This document shows positions 50,911-60,547 of a stretch of 64,000 nt of DNA, one piece after another (the first letter of the stretch is position 1; each line of letters opens with the position of its first letter). The translations under genes and the position numbers were made by a program. Source of the DNA: Pectobacterium brasiliense (GTDB taxonomy: Bacteria; Pseudomonadota; Gammaproteobacteria; Enterobacterales; Enterobacteriaceae). Below the pieces are notes generated by a model that searched no databases, was not told the DNA's origin, and saw nothing but the letters and a program-made list of their open reading frames with translations. Where the stretch lies: assembly GCF_013449685.1 (NCBI RefSeq), contig NZ_JACDSF010000003.1, positions 59,220 to 123,219 on the forward strand. The letters run 5' to 3'.

Positions 50911-51960
50911 ATGGCAACAGGCACGCTGCCCGATGCTGGGCAGATCCTAAATTCTCTGATAAACAGCATCTTATTGCTGGATAACGATCTAGCGATTCAC
51001 TATTCCAACCCGGCAGCACAGCAATTACTGGCACAAAGCTCGCGTAAATTATCCGGCACACCGCTGCCCGATTTGCTGGGATACTTTTCTCTGAATATCG
51101 ATTTACTGCGTGAAAGTCTGGATTCAGGGCAAGGTTTTACGGATAACGAAGTCACCCTCGTTGTGGATGGTAAAGCGCACATCATGTCGCTCACCGCTCA
51201 GCGGGTACAAAACGATTTTATCCTACTGGAAATGGCACCGATGGATAACCAGCGCCGCCTCAGTCAGGAGCAGCTTCAACATGCACAACAGCAGGCCGCC
51301 CGTGATTTGGTCCGGGGTCTGGCGCATGAAATAAAAAATCCGCTTGGCGGATTGCGGGGTGCCGCGCAGTTGCTTGCTAAAGCACTGCCCGACCCAGCAT
51401 TGACGGAATATACCAAGGTCATCATTGAACAGGCGGATCGCCTGCGCAATCTGGTTGATCGCCTTCTGGGGCCACAGCAGCCCGGCCTGCACGTCACCCA
51501 AAGCATCCATCAGGTCGCTGAACGCGTTTGTCAGCTTGTCTCTCTGGAAAAGCCAGATAACGTGACGCTGGTGAAAGACTATGACCCTAGCCTGCCAGAG
51601 CTGACGCACGACCCCGATCAGATTGAACAGGTACTGCTGAATATTACCCGCAACGCGCTACAGGCGCTGGGCGAGGAAGGCGGGACGATTACGATACGTA
51701 CCCGCACGGCTTTTCAGCTTACGTTACACGGTGTGCGCTATCGTCTCGCCGCGCGTATTGACGTGGAAGATGACGGCCCCGGCGTACCTGCTCAACTACA
51801 GGACACACTGTTTTACCCGATGGTGAGCGGACGCGAAGGGGGCACGGGTTTGGGGCTTTCCATCGCCCGCAGTCTTATCGACCAACACTCCGGTAAAATT
51901 GAATTTAACAGTTGGCCAGGACACACCGAATTTTCGGTTTACTTGCCCATTCGCCAGTGA
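50911..51960 (+). CDS. glnL: Nitrogen sensor histidine kinase/phosphatase NtrB
   Basis: Encodes 349 residues. A cytoplasmic two-component sensor controlled by PII. The PAS domain is residues ~10-105, and the dimerisation/phosphoacceptor motif has H139 in '[19 protein letters not shown]'. The ATPase motifs are '[10 protein letters not shown]' (N box), 'VEDDGPGVP' (G1) and '[13 protein letters not shown]' (G2). It phosphorylates GlnG when nitrogen is short and dephosphorylates it when PII binds. The ATG at 50911 gives [16 protein letters not shown], as conserved; the longer frame from 50749 runs through the terminator. The stop is 8 bp before glnG. Confidence 0.96.
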   Translation: MATGTLPDAGQILNSLINSILLLDNDLAIHYSNPAAQQLLAQSSRKLSGTPLPDLLGYFSLNIDLLRESLDSGQGFTDNEVTLVVDGKAHIMSLTAQRVQNDFILLEMAPMDNQRRLSQEQLQHAQQQAARDLVRGLAHEIKNPLGGLRGAAQLLAKALPDPALTEYTKVIIEQADRLRNLVDRLLGPQQPGLHVTQSIHQVAERVCQLVSLEKPDNVTLVKDYDPSLPELTHDPDQIEQVLLNITRNALQALGEEGGTITIRTRTAFQLTLHGVRYRLAARIDVEDDGPGVPAQLQDTLFYPMVSGREGGTGLGLSIARSLIDQHSGKIEFNSWPGHTEFSVYLPIRQ

Positions 51961-51968
51961 GGTTCACA

Positions 51969-53381
51969 ATGCAACGAGGGATAGTCTGGATTGTCGATGA
52001 CGATAGCTCCATCCGTTGGGTGCTTGAGCGCGCGCTTGCTGGTGCGGGTTTAACCTGCGCAACGTTTGAGAACGGAAATCAGGTACTGCATGCGCTGGCG
52101 ACACAAACGCCCGACGTTCTGCTGTCCGACATCCGTATGCCAGGGATGGATGGATTAGCGCTCTTACAGCAAATCAAACAGCGCCACCCAATGCTCCCGG
52201 TCATCATTATGACGGCACACTCCGATCTGGATGCCGCCGTCAGCGCTTATCAACAGGGTGCGTTCGACTATTTGCCGAAACCGTTCGATATTGATGAAGC
52301 CGTTGCGCTGGTTGAGCGCGCGATCAGCCATTATCTGGAACAGCAGCAGCCGGTACGTAACCAGCCGATGAATGGCCCAACGACGGACATTATCGGCGAA
52401 GCCCCCGCGATGCAGGATGTCTTTCGCATCATCGGTCGCCTGTCTCGCTCGTCGATCAGCGTGCTGATTAATGGCGAATCGGGGACGGGTAAAGAGTTGG
52501 TAGCGCACGCATTGCATCGCCATAGCCCACGAACCAAAGCCCCTTTTATCGCGCTGAATATGGCGGCCATTCCCAAGGATCTGATCGAATCAGAACTGTT
52601 CGGCCATGAAAAAGGCGCGTTTACAGGCGCAAACCAGATTCGTCAGGGCCGCTTTGAGCAAGCCGATGGCGGTACGCTATTTCTGGATGAAATCGGCGAT
52701 ATGCCGTTAGACGTACAAACACGTCTGTTGCGCGTATTGGCAGACGGACAGTTTTACCGCGTTGGCGGCTATGCCGCAGTAAAAGTGGATGTTCGTATTA
52801 TCGCGGCAACGCACCAAAATCTTGAACAACGCGTGCAAGAAGGCAAGTTCCGTGAGGATTTGTTCCACCGCCTGAATGTGATCCGCGTCCATCTGCCGCC
52901 GCTGCGCGAACGCCGAGAAGATATCCCTCGTCTGGTGCGCTATTTCTTACAGGCCACCGCCAAAGAACTGGGCGTTGAGCCGAAGAATCTGCACCCAGAA
53001 GCGGAAACGGCGCTAACCCGTTTACCGTGGCCCGGCAACGTGCGTCAATTGGAAAATACCTGCCGCTGGTTGACGGTCATGGCCGCGGGTCAGGAAGTGC
53101 TGATCCAGGATCTGCCGCCTGAACTGTTCGAGACCACCGCGCCTGATTCCACCGTGCATATTCTGCCTGACAGTTGGGCCACACTGTTGGCACAATGGGC
53201 CGATCGCGCACTGCGTTCCGGTCATCAAAACCTGTTGTCAGAGGCACAGCCAGAAATGGAAAGGACGTTGCTGACGACGGCCCTGCGACATACGCAGGGG
53301 CATAAACAGGAAGCGGCAAGATTGTTGGGATGGGGCAGAAATACCCTGACGCGTAAATTAAAAGAGCTGGGAATGGAGTAG
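51969..53381 (+). CDS. glnG: Nitrogen regulator NtrC, sigma-54 activator
   Basis: Encodes 470 residues. Receiver domain with the phospho-acceptor D54 ('[12 protein letters not shown]') and acidic pocket D10-D12. AAA+ domain: Walker A 'GESGTGKE', sigma-54 contact loop GAFTGA in '[15 protein letters not shown]', Walker B '[12 protein letters not shown]'. C-terminal Fis-type helix-turn-helix: '[25 protein letters not shown]'. Binds the palindromes upstream of glnA and glnL in this window. The ATG at 51969 gives [17 protein letters not shown], as in E. coli; the earlier frame overlaps glnL. Confidence 0.97.
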   Translation: MQRGIVWIVDDDSSIRWVLERALAGAGLTCATFENGNQVLHALATQTPDVLLSDIRMPGMDGLALLQQIKQRHPMLPVIIMTAHSDLDAAVSAYQQGAFDYLPKPFDIDEAVALVERAISHYLEQQQPVRNQPMNGPTTDIIGEAPAMQDVFRIIGRLSRSSISVLINGESGTGKELVAHALHRHSPRTKAPFIALNMAAIPKDLIESELFGHEKGAFTGANQIRQGRFEQADGGTLFLDEIGDMPLDVQTRLLRVLADGQFYRVGGYAAVKVDVRIIAATHQNLEQRVQEGKFREDLFHRLNVIRVHLPPLRERREDIPRLVRYFLQATAKELGVEPKNLHPEAETALTRLPWPGNVRQLENTCRWLTVMAAGQEVLIQDLPPELFETTAPDSTVHILPDSWATLLAQWADRALRSGHQNLLSEAQPEMERTLLTTALRHTQGHKQEAARLLGWGRNTLTRKLKELGME

Positions 53382-53524
53382 CAAGATTGCTTTTTTATTG
53401 CTCAATTGTTAACAAACAAACTGGTGATAAAAAATACAATCTGGCGCACGAAATTGTCATTAATTTGTCCTTTACTTGCCTCGAGTCAGCAGTATGATCG
53501 TGTCGCTGATTCGGGAGGAACACC

Positions 53525-53662
53525 ATGCTGGATTCACTGATTTCTGCGGCAACGCTTTCCGTTACAACACACGGCGCTGAAATTGGCTCTGCGGCAAGCC
53601 ATTCGCCGCAGGCTGCTATTGCCGCCGTTTTGTGTGCCGCACTGATTAACTTCTTTAGTTAA
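53525..53662 (+). CDS. yshB: YshB-family small membrane protein
   Basis: Encodes 45 residues, absent from ordinary ORF lists because of size. It starts MLDSLISAATLSV and ends with one membrane helix (QAAIAAVLCAALINFFS). The E. coli YshB (36 residues) lies in the same place, between glnG and hemN, and shares the AIAAV.CAALI..FS tail. A strong ribosome site GGGAGGA stands 5-6 bases before the ATG. A rho-independent terminator follows, so it can form its own small transcript. In Salmonella YshB promotes intracellular growth; the function here is unknown. The hydrophilic middle (HGAEIGSAASHSP) is longer than in E. coli. Confidence 0.85.
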   Translation: MLDSLISAATLSVTTHGAEIGSAASHSPQAAIAAVLCAALINFFS

Positions 53663-53679
53663 TCATCGAAAAATTAGAG

Positions 53680-53719
53680 AACAGTCAGTCGGTAATAATA
53701 TCGACTGGCTGTTTTTTTT
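53680..53719. terminator. yshB terminator, shared with hemN
   Basis: An imperfect stem pairs AACAGTCAGTCG (53680-53691) with the segment TCGACTGGCTGTT starting at 53701, and TTTTTTTT follows on the plus strand. It lies between the convergent yshB and hemN stops. Confidence 0.85.
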
Positions 53720-53721
53720 GG

Positions 53722-55095
53722 CTAAATCACGCGGGAAAATTGCTGTGTTCTGAGCTTGCTACGTAGATAAACGTCAAAGCACATACAGATATTGCGGATC
53801 AGCAAACGTCCTTTCGGCGTCACCACCAGCCCATCTTCCTGACTATCCACCAGCCCATCGGCCACCAGCGGAGCAAGCAGTGCTAAATCCTGCTCAAAGT
53901 AGGTTTTAAAATCGATAGCATATTCCGCCTCAATGGGCGCATAGCTGAGCTGGAAATTACAAATGAGCGTCTTAATCACATCGCGGCGGAGGCAATCATC
54001 ACGCGTCAGCTGTAACCCACGCCACAAGCCATTCCCTTGGTCTTTGACCTGCGCATAATACTGCTTCAGCTCTTTCTGGTTCTGAGCATAGCTATCACCG
54101 ATCATACTAATCGCCGAAACGCCCATCCCAAGCAGATCGCTATCGCCCTGCGTCGTATAGCCCTGGAAATTGCGATGCAGTTTCCCTTCTCGCTGCGCCA
54201 CCGCCAGCTCATCGTCCGGGCGAGCAAAGTGATCCATACCGATAAACTGATAGCCCGATTGCGTCAGCGACCCAATCGTCTGTTGCAGAATATCCAGCTT
54301 TTGCTCCGCGCTCGGTAAATCCGCTTCTTTAATCTTGCGCTGCGCGGCGAACAGGCTGGGTAAATGCGCATAGTTAAAGACGCTAAGCCGATGTGGGCTT
54401 AATTCCGCAACGCGCTGTAGCGTAAAGGCGAAGCTTTCCGGCGTTTGTTTCGGCAAGCCGTAAATCAAATCGATATTGGTTGAAGTGAAACCCAGCGCCT
54501 TTGCCCGCTCAATAAGGGCAAAAATAAAGTCTTCATCCTGCTCACGATTGACCAGCTTCTGAACGTCTTTATTAAAATCCTGCACGCCCATGCTCAGGCG
54601 GTTAAACCCTTCGGCACGCAGATGATCGAGGACATCCAGCTCAATTTCTCGCGGATCGACTTCAAGCGACAGCTCAGCCTGATCGGAAAAAGAGAACTGC
54701 TCGCGCAGCAGCGACATCAGTCGGCTGATTTGTACTTTATTTAGATAGGTTGGTGTACCGCCACCCCAATGCAATTGCGTCACCGTTCGCCCAACGAACA
54801 GCGGCGCACGCTGGCGGATTTCCAGCTCCAGCACATCAAGGTATTCATCCGCTTTATGCTGCTGACGCGTAACCAGCTTATTACAGCCGCAGAAATAGCA
54901 CAGCCGATGGCAAAAAGGGATATGGATATACAACGACAGCGGTCGCTGCGGATAACGGGCAATGGCCTGCTGAAACGCCGGCTCATCGTAAGCTTCACTG
55001 AATTCTAACGCTGTGGGATAAGACGTATAACGCGGCCCAGAATAGTTATATTTTTGAATCAGGGCCAGATCCCAGTCAACGGACGGTATCGACAT
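53722..55095 (-). CDS. hemN: Oxygen-independent coproporphyrinogen III oxidase
   Basis: Encodes 457 residues. A radical-SAM enzyme that decarboxylates coproporphyrinogen III to protoporphyrinogen IX without oxygen. The cluster motif is C62-x3-C66-x2-C69 in 'PFCHRLCYFCGC' with the following Cys71. SAM-binding 'HWGGGTPTYL' and 'SLEVDPREI' follow. The C-terminal 'ICMCFDVYLR' is the HemN extension. The family length and MSIPSVDWDLALIQKYNYSGPRYTSYPTA start match E. coli. It supplies heme in anaerobic growth, a demand that fits the HasR-like receptor elsewhere in the window. Convergent with yshB. Confidence 0.97.
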   Translation of the reverse strand: MSIPSVDWDLALIQKYNYSGPRYTSYPTALEFSEAYDEPAFQQAIARYPQRPLSLYIHIPFCHRLCYFCGCNKLVTRQQHKADEYLDVLELEIRQRAPLFVGRTVTQLHWGGGTPTYLNKVQISRLMSLLREQFSFSDQAELSLEVDPREIELDVLDHLRAEGFNRLSMGVQDFNKDVQKLVNREQDEDFIFALIERAKALGFTSTNIDLIYGLPKQTPESFAFTLQRVAELSPHRLSVFNYAHLPSLFAAQRKIKEADLPSAEQKLDILQQTIGSLTQSGYQFIGMDHFARPDDELAVAQREGKLHRNFQGYTTQGDSDLLGMGVSAISMIGDSYAQNQKELKQYYAQVKDQGNGLWRGLQLTRDDCLRRDVIKTLICNFQLSYAPIEAEYAIDFKTYFEQDLALLAPLVADGLVDSQEDGLVVTPKGRLLIRNICMCFDVYLRSKLRTQQFSRVI

Positions 55096-55194
55096 ATTCG
55101 CTCACTCCTTCCAGTTTTTACTCGGTGGGTTATCCTTCCCCTCCTTCAGACCACCAAAATGGCGTTCAAAAGCGTTTCCTACGTTTTGCTACTC

Positions 55195-55262
55195 GTCTCA
55201 TCCCTGAGACTCGCCCTAAGGGCCGTCACGTTGTGACGTTCAAAAACGCTCCCGGCGTTTTT
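55195..55262. repeat. Cluster of three small hairpins between yihI and hemN
   Basis: Consecutive inverted repeats: GTCTCA-TCCC-TGAGAC (55195-55210), GTCAC-GTT-GTGAC (55225-55237) and AAAAACGC-TCCCG-GCGTTTTT (55242-55262). The third has A- and T-runs on either side and reads as a bidirectional rho-independent terminator, probably of the yihI transcript. Two copies of a CGTTCAAAA(A/G)CG motif flank the set (55163-55174 and 55237-55248). The layout suggests a dispersed intergenic repeat. Confidence 0.6.
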
Positions 55263-55416
55263 GTCTTGGGCGTAGGCGTCGCACCTGATTCATGCGCCCG
55301 TTAAACAGGGCGCGGTGCAACCGATGCTTACGCTTCGACAATAGCCATAGTTTACTGAACAGACAGAGCAGATAAAACGCAACCAGCAATATCAGGAACA
55401 GAAACAGCCATTTCAT
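55240..55416 (-). CDS. 58-residue putative small membrane protein downstream of yihI
   Basis: The minus-strand ATG at 55416 lies 3 bases after the yihI stop and opens 58 codons to the TGA at 55240. The product starts MKWLFLFLILLVAFYLLCLF, one clear membrane helix, and continues with a strongly basic tail (SKRKHRLHRALFNGR..., ending RQKRRERF), so the positive tail should stay in the cytoplasm. There is no separate ribosome site, so translation would be coupled to yihI. Its last codons overlap a terminator hairpin, which is unusual. I do not recognise the family. Confidence 0.5.
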   Translation of the reverse strand: MKWLFLFLILLVAFYLLCLFSKLWLLSKRKHRLHRALFNGRMNQVRRLRPRQKRRERF

Positions 55417-55419
55417 TGA

Positions 55420-55974
55420 TTAGAACGTGTCTTTCGGGTTATTACGTTTCAAAAGCTGCAACATATCTTCCTGCGGCTCTTCTTCGTCATCATCACCCAG
55501 CTCAATTCCAAGCTCTTCCATCAGGATGTCGATACGATCCAGCGTTTCATCAACCCATGACTGATCTTTAGCGCTTAGCGTCTCGCCGCTATCCAAACGA
55601 TCCAACAAAGCATCCAGGCGCGCATCGTTTTCTAACATTTCCAGCTCTTCTTCAGGCGACATTGTCGGCTTCGCAGCAACGACTTTCTCCACTGGTTCAG
55701 AAGGCTTCGATTTAGGCTTCGGCTTAGCCACAGCGCTCTCTAACACGCCAAGCTGTACCGGCTTTTTGCTGCCGATACGCGGATCGGCAACGTTACGCTG
55801 ACCAGAACGCTGATCGTTGGACGCTTTTTCCTGAGTCCGGCTGCCCGACGCGTTGCCACGATGCTTTTTATCTTTTTTCCGCTCGCGCGCTTCACGCTCC
55901 AGCTCTTCGCGGGTCTTTCTTTTTACTTTGGGTTTCCCTGCCTTGTCGGCAGCCCCTTTGACAGGTCGGTTCAT
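55420..55974 (-). CDS. yihI: Der GTPase-activating protein YihI
   Basis: Encodes 184 residues. Begins with a basic, disordered stretch ([24 protein letters not shown]), a linker rich in Lys/Pro/Ser, and an acidic helical C-terminal part (residues ~105-170: [24 protein letters not shown]..., DELG with [10 protein letters not shown]). YihI stimulates the GTPase of Der/EngA and so delays 50S maturation until needed. The neighbour engB, another ribosome-assembly GTPase, is divergent. Sequence and layout agree with E. coli YihI (169 residues). Confidence 0.92.
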   Translation of the reverse strand: MNRPVKGAADKAGKPKVKRKTREELEREARERKKDKKHRGNASGSRTQEKASNDQRSGQRNVADPRIGSKKPVQLGVLESAVAKPKPKSKPSEPVEKVVAAKPTMSPEEELEMLENDARLDALLDRLDSGETLSAKDQSWVDETLDRIDILMEELGIELGDDDEEEPQEDMLQLLKRNNPKDTF

Positions 55975-56177
55975 AAGATTGTTCTCAGGTACACAGATAT
56001 AAGGGAAGTGCGGCGGAATCTAGCAGAAAGCCCGCGAATAAAAAAGCGTCCACATCAGACAGCTGAGCTTTTCTTTTCGCATCAGTCTGCTGCATTTCAC
56101 CACAGATAAAGCCGCCTTTATTGTCAGTTACAGGTATAATCCCCAACCAGACAGAGATCCAGATAGAGATAACCATC

Positions 56178-56813
56178 GTGACCCAGCAATATAACTACCA
56201 CATGACGCGTTTTATCATCAGCGCCCCGGATATTCGCCATCTGGCAACAGATAGCGGTATTGAAGTGGCCTTTGCTGGGCGCTCTAATGCCGGAAAATCC
56301 AGCGCACTGAACACGCTGACCAACCAGAAAAACCTGGCACGAACCAGTAAAACGCCAGGCCGTACTCAGTTGATTAACCTGTTTCAGGTGGTAGACGGCG
56401 TGCGTTTGGTCGACCTTCCCGGCTATGGCTATGCCGAAGTGCCGGAGCAAATGAAGATCAAATGGCAACGTGCGCTCGGTGAATACCTGCAAAAGCGTAA
56501 CAGCCTTAAGGGTCTGGTTGTGCTGATGGATATTCGCCATCCACTGAAAGATCTCGATCAGCAAATGATTCAGTGGGCTGTTGATGTCCAGCTTCCAGTC
56601 TTAGTGCTGCTGACCAAAGCCGATAAGCTGGCTTCAGGCGCGCGTAAGACACAGTTGAACATGGTTCGCGAGGCAGTCTTACCATTTATGGGTGATATTC
56701 AGGTCGAAGCATTTTCGTCACTGAAAAAGCTCGGCGTCGATAAACTACGGCAGAAATTGGATAACTGGTTCAGCACGTTGGAACACGCTGAAGAAGAACA
56801 AGAAGCAGAGTAA
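56178..56813 (+). CDS. engB: Ribosome-biogenesis GTP-binding protein EngB (YsxC/YihA)
   Basis: Encodes 211 residues from a GTG at 56178. The GTPase motifs are G1 '[14 protein letters not shown]', G2 in '[12 protein letters not shown]', G3 '[11 protein letters not shown]', G4 'LLTKADKL' and G5 'FSSLKK'. It binds the 50S subunit and is essential in many bacteria. The N-terminus [26 protein letters not shown] fits E. coli YihA; an open frame upstream to 56121 lies over the promoter. The acidic C-terminus (HAEEEQEAE) is typical. Confidence 0.93.
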   Translation: MTQQYNYHMTRFIISAPDIRHLATDSGIEVAFAGRSNAGKSSALNTLTNQKNLARTSKTPGRTQLINLFQVVDGVRLVDLPGYGYAEVPEQMKIKWQRALGEYLQKRNSLKGLVVLMDIRHPLKDLDQQMIQWAVDVQLPVLVLLTKADKLASGARKTQLNMVREAVLPFMGDIQVEAFSSLKKLGVDKLRQKLDNWFSTLEHAEEEQEAE

Positions 56814-56979
56814 TCCTTTCGCGTGGTGCAGAGTATCATCACTCGCATCACGCCCCCTACTTTCCCGCAATGATCACCCACCAGAAACGTTATTTTCACA
56901 CGCGTAACCGTGTTGACATGTTGCTGTCTGCTACACGGCTACCGGCGTTTTGAGGGTAAAAATCCTGGATAAAGCCCAT

Positions 56980-57085
56980 AAAAAACGCCCCGCTCAAAAC
57001 TGAACGGGGCGGCTAATATTCAGCCAAATCCGATTACGTGAAGTAAAAGGTCTGAAAGATAGAACATCTTACCTCTGTACCCTAC
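56980..57085 (-). ncRNA. spf: Spot 42 small RNA
   Basis: On the minus strand the transcript should begin GTAGGGTACAGAGGTAAGAT at 57085, followed by TTCTATCTTTCAGACC..., matching E. coli Spot 42 almost base for base over the first 70 nt, including the unstructured target-pairing regions. The 3' end is a terminator hairpin GCCCCG-TTCAGTTTTGA-GCGGGGC, then TTTTTT. The stem differs from E. coli (CCCCAGTCA...TGACTGGGG) by compensating changes. Spot 42 is Hfq-dependent, repressed by cAMP-CRP, and limits use of secondary carbon sources. It lies between polA and engB as in E. coli. Length ~106 nt. Confidence 0.95.
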
Positions 57086-57092
57086 GTCTTTA

Positions 57093-57120
57093 ACTCTACC
57101 CTATTTTTTCACGGGAACAA
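57093..57120 (-). promoter_or_regulatory. spf promoter
   Basis: Read on the minus strand, TTGTTC (57120-57115) and TAGAGT (57098-57093) are spaced by 16 bases, and the latter ends 7 bases before the predicted Spot 42 5' end. Assignment is by position and consensus; CRP repression is known in E. coli and not verified here. Confidence 0.6.
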
Positions 57121-57229
57121 AGGCTTTTTTGTTGTTTACTTTCATAGAAAATGGTTATCGATTACACAAAGTTAAACCAGGTCACACAATACTGTTATTT
57201 AATTACAGAAATAGCGCAAAAATCGGCCA

Positions 57230-60169
57230 TTAATGTGCTTCATCCCAGTTCATGCCCGTACCGATGTCTACCTGTAAGGGAACATTCAATTGCATACAAC
57301 CTTCCATTAATGCTTTGATTTTATTAATGGATTCTTCAATAACCGAATCATGAATCTCGAACACCAATTCATCGTGAACCTGCATGATCATCTTCACCTT
57401 CGGCGTGTCTTTCTGTAACCAATCGTCAATCGCGATCATTGCTTTCTTAATAATATCAGCAGCGGTGCCCTGCATTGGGGCGTTAATCGCCGCACGTTCT
57501 GCGCCTTTACGCGCCATCGCATTACGAGAATGGATATCAGGCAGATAGAGACGGCGACCGTCAAGCGTGGACACATAGCCATGCTCTGCGGCCTGTTGGC
57601 GCGTACGCTCCATGTAATCCTGCACACCTGGGTAACGCTCAAAATACAGGTTCATGTATTTCTGCGATTCGCTACGGGGAATATTCAACTGACGCGACAG
57701 ACCAAATGCGCTCATGCCGTAGATCAGACCAAAGTTGATCGCTTTCGCACTACGACGCTGTTCCGATGTCACCTTATCCAGTGCGATGCCAAACACTTCT
57801 GACGCCGTTGCTCGGTGGATATCCAACCCGTTCGCAAACGCGTTCAACAACCCTTTATCACCCGATAGGTGCGCCATGATACGCAGTTCGATTTGCGAGT
57901 AGTCCGCCGCAACAATGCTGTAGCCCTTCGGTGCAATGAATGCCTGACGAATACGGCGCCCTTCGTCATTACGCACTGGGATATTTTGCAGGTTCGGATC
58001 GCTGGAGGACAAGCGCCCGGTCGCGGTAACAGCCTGATGATAAGACGTATGAACACGCTTCGTCGCCGGATTGATCATCAGCGGCAGCTTATCGGTGTAA
58101 GTAGATTTCAGCTTGGCCAACCCACGATATTCCAAGATCAACTTCGGCAGAGGGTAATCCAGCGCCAGTTCGGCCAGCACTTCCTCATTGGTTGACGGTG
58201 CGCCTTTTGGCGTTTTCTTCAGAATCGGCAGCTTTTGTTTTTCATACAGAATACCCTGTAGCTGCTTGGTCGATGAGAGATTGAACTCTTCGCCCGCCAG
58301 CTCATAGGCTTGTGTTTCCAGCTCTGCCAGACGGATTGTGAGCTCTTTTGAGTGTTCCGCGAGAATAACAGGATCGATCAGCACGCCTGTACGCTCAATG
58401 CGGGATAAAACCGGCACCAGCGGCATATCAATAGTCTGGAAAACCTGGCACAGATCGGCATGCGGCTGGAGTTTTCCCCAGAGCTTTTGATGCAGATGCA
58501 GCGTAACGTCTGCATCCTCGGCCGCATAAAGCCCAGCCTGTTCCAGCGCAATCTGATTAAACGTCAGCTGATTTTTTCCCTTACCCGCGATCTCTTCAAA
58601 GGTAATGGTTTTGTGGCTCAGATAGCGTTCGGCCAGGCTATCCATATCGTGGCGGCCCGCCACGCTGTCGAGCACATAAGATTCCAGCATGGTATCAAAC
58701 GCGATGCCGCGTAAATCGATGTCATACCGCTGCATCACGCCTTTATCAAATTTGAGATTCTGACCAATCTTCAGCAGCTTCTCATCTTCCAGCAGCGGTT
58801 TGAACAAGGCCAACACCTTGGTGCGATCCAACTGATCCGGCGCATCCAGATAGTCATGCGCCAACGGCAAATAAGCGGCTTCACCCGGCTTAATGGCGAA
58901 TGACAACCCAATCAGATTAGCGGTGAGTGTATCCAGCCCGTCGGTTTCCGTATCAAAAGCGAAAACCCCAGCCTGTTTTATACGCTCAATCCAATCCAAC
59001 AGCGTTTTCTCATCAAGAATCGTGACATAACCGTCGGCAGAAAGCGTCGATGCCTCGATATTGCCATCAACATCACTAGAGTTGACAGCAGTCACCTTTG
59101 GCAGATTTATCGCCGGTGATACCGTATTGCAATACGGATTACTGTGGTTGACTGCAGCCGTCTTTGGCAAACTTATCGCCGGTGACACCGTGTTGCAATA
59201 CGGATTACTGTGGTTAATGGCACTCTTATGCGATGCTGTTGTTGTTGGTTGAACAGGCTGGCTGCTCTTTTTACCCTGCATCCAGGTGCCTGATTCAATA
59301 TCTAATAACCAGCGTTTAAATTCATAACGGGCAAAGAGACGATGTAGCTCATCTACATCCAGCTCGTTAACGGTGAGCTGATCGCAGCTAAGCTCCAGCT
59401 CGACATCCGTTTTAATGGTGGCCAGCTGATAAGAGAGGTAGGCCACGTCTTTGTGCTGCTCCAGCTTCGGCGCCATGGTTTTCGCACCACGGAAGGAAAG
59501 CCCAGCAATTTTATCAAGATTGGCATAGAGCGAATCCAGCCCGCCGAGCCCTTGCAATAGCGCTTGGGCCGTTTTTTCACCCACGCCAGGTACTCCGGGA
59601 ATGTTATCTGATGCATCCCCCATCAGCGCGAGGAAATCGATAATCAGCTCAGGAGGAATACCGTACTTATCACACACTTCCTGTGGGCCAAGAATCGAGT
59701 TATTCATGGTATTAATGAGCGTCACGCTCGGCGTCACCAGCTGCGCCATATCTTTATCGCCGGTACTAATCAGCACCGACTTACCCGCTTTTTCCGCCTG
59801 AACGGCGAGCGTACCAATCACATCGTCCGCTTCTACGCCGGAAACCGCCAGAAGCGGCAGCCCCATTGCTTTCACCATCTTATGCAGAGGCTCTATTTGC
59901 TCGCGTAGATCCTCCGGCATCGGTGGGCGGTGAGCCTTATAATTTTCGAACAGTTCATCGCGAAACGTTTTCCCTTTCGCATCAAAAACGACGGCAACGT
60001 GGCTGGGCTGATATTGCAACAACAAACTGCGTAGCATATTCAGTACACCATACATTGCACCGGTGGCTTCTCCCGCGCTGTTTGTTAACGGTGGGAAAGC
60101 GTGATAAGCACGATACAAATAGGATGAACCGTCTACCAGTATTAAAGGATTTTCTGCAATCTGAGCCAT
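57230..60169 (-). CDS. polA: DNA polymerase I
   Basis: Encodes 979 residues, 51 more than E. coli PolA (928). The 5' nuclease domain (1 to about 290) has '[16 protein letters not shown]' and '[12 protein letters not shown]'. The 3'-5' exonuclease has '[11 protein letters not shown]' with D406 and E408, equivalent to E. coli D355/E357, so proofreading is intact. The polymerase domain has '[18 protein letters not shown]' (motif A), '[20 protein letters not shown]' (O-helix) and '[11 protein letters not shown]' (motif C). All the extra length lies between the nuclease and the exonuclease, where a tandem repeat occupies residues 319-362. It fills gaps and removes RNA primers. A single gene with a divergent upstream neighbour region. 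Confidence 0.97.
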   Translation of the reverse strand: MAQIAENPLILVDGSSYLYRAYHAFPPLTNSAGEATGAMYGVLNMLRSLLLQYQPSHVAVVFDAKGKTFRDELFENYKAHRPPMPEDLREQIEPLHKMVKAMGLPLLAVSGVEADDVIGTLAVQAEKAGKSVLISTGDKDMAQLVTPSVTLINTMNNSILGPQEVCDKYGIPPELIIDFLALMGDASDNIPGVPGVGEKTAQALLQGLGGLDSLYANLDKIAGLSFRGAKTMAPKLEQHKDVAYLSYQLATIKTDVELELSCDQLTVNELDVDELHRLFARYEFKRWLLDIESGTWMQGKKSSQPVQPTTTASHKSAINHSNPYCNTVSPAISLPKTAAVNHSNPYCNTVSPAINLPKVTAVNSSDVDGNIEASTLSADGYVTILDEKTLLDWIERIKQAGVFAFDTETDGLDTLTANLIGLSFAIKPGEAAYLPLAHDYLDAPDQLDRTKVLALFKPLLEDEKLLKIGQNLKFDKGVMQRYDIDLRGIAFDTMLESYVLDSVAGRHDMDSLAERYLSHKTITFEEIAGKGKNQLTFNQIALEQAGLYAAEDADVTLHLHQKLWGKLQPHADLCQVFQTIDMPLVPVLSRIERTGVLIDPVILAEHSKELTIRLAELETQAYELAGEEFNLSSTKQLQGILYEKQKLPILKKTPKGAPSTNEEVLAELALDYPLPKLILEYRGLAKLKSTYTDKLPLMINPATKRVHTSYHQAVTATGRLSSSDPNLQNIPVRNDEGRRIRQAFIAPKGYSIVAADYSQIELRIMAHLSGDKGLLNAFANGLDIHRATASEVFGIALDKVTSEQRRSAKAINFGLIYGMSAFGLSRQLNIPRSESQKYMNLYFERYPGVQDYMERTRQQAAEHGYVSTLDGRRLYLPDIHSRNAMARKGAERAAINAPMQGTAADIIKKAMIAIDDWLQKDTPKVKMIMQVHDELVFEIHDSVIEESINKIKALMEGCMQLNVPLQVDIGTGMNWDEAH
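59084..59215 (-). repeat. In-frame 2 x 66-bp tandem repeat inside polA
   Basis: Units 59150-59215 and 59084-59149 differ at only a few bases and each encodes 22 residues beginning [14 protein letters not shown]. They occupy the flexible linker between the 5' nuclease and 3'-5' exonuclease domains (residues 319-362), so 44 of the 51 extra residues are explained. The frame and both catalytic domains are kept. The flanks (TASHKSAI before, VNSSDVDGN after) look like degenerate partial units. Confidence 0.92.
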
Positions 60170-60547
60170 AGCCTGCCATGATCGTTGTGGTCTGTCATAG
60201 CGCTAAGCATGCCATAGGTCAGGGAAAGAGACGATCCTTAACGTGAGATATTGGCTGATTTTGCATGGATCCTCGCAAGATCTTCCTGTGGATAACTTTG
60301 TGAATAGTTTTATCCGCTTAATTGCTGATTTCCCCTATTATCTTAAGTTATTTTTTTATATCCATTAATTTCATGAAGTTATAATATAACCTGTTTATTT
60401 TTAAGGCGTGATAAACCGTCATCCAATTTGTGGATATAAACAAACAGATAAATAGATATTGCGAGATAATGAGATATAAAAGATAAGAAGATGAACTGCG
60501 GGAAGGTATAAAGTCATGCGGTTTTACCCGCATGACTTATTAAATAA
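60170..60547. other. polA-dsbA spacer with dsbA terminator-like hairpin
   Basis: No gene is supported in these 378 bp; E. coli has the yihG/yihF genes in this interval, absent here. The polA promoter is expected at the left end. At 60511-60538 the inverted repeat AAGTCATGCGG / CCGCATGACTT with a 6-base loop follows dsbA on the minus strand and may end its transcript, although the T-run is short (ACTTTATA). The stretch 60340-60480 is notably AT-rich and unstructured. Confidence 0.55.
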
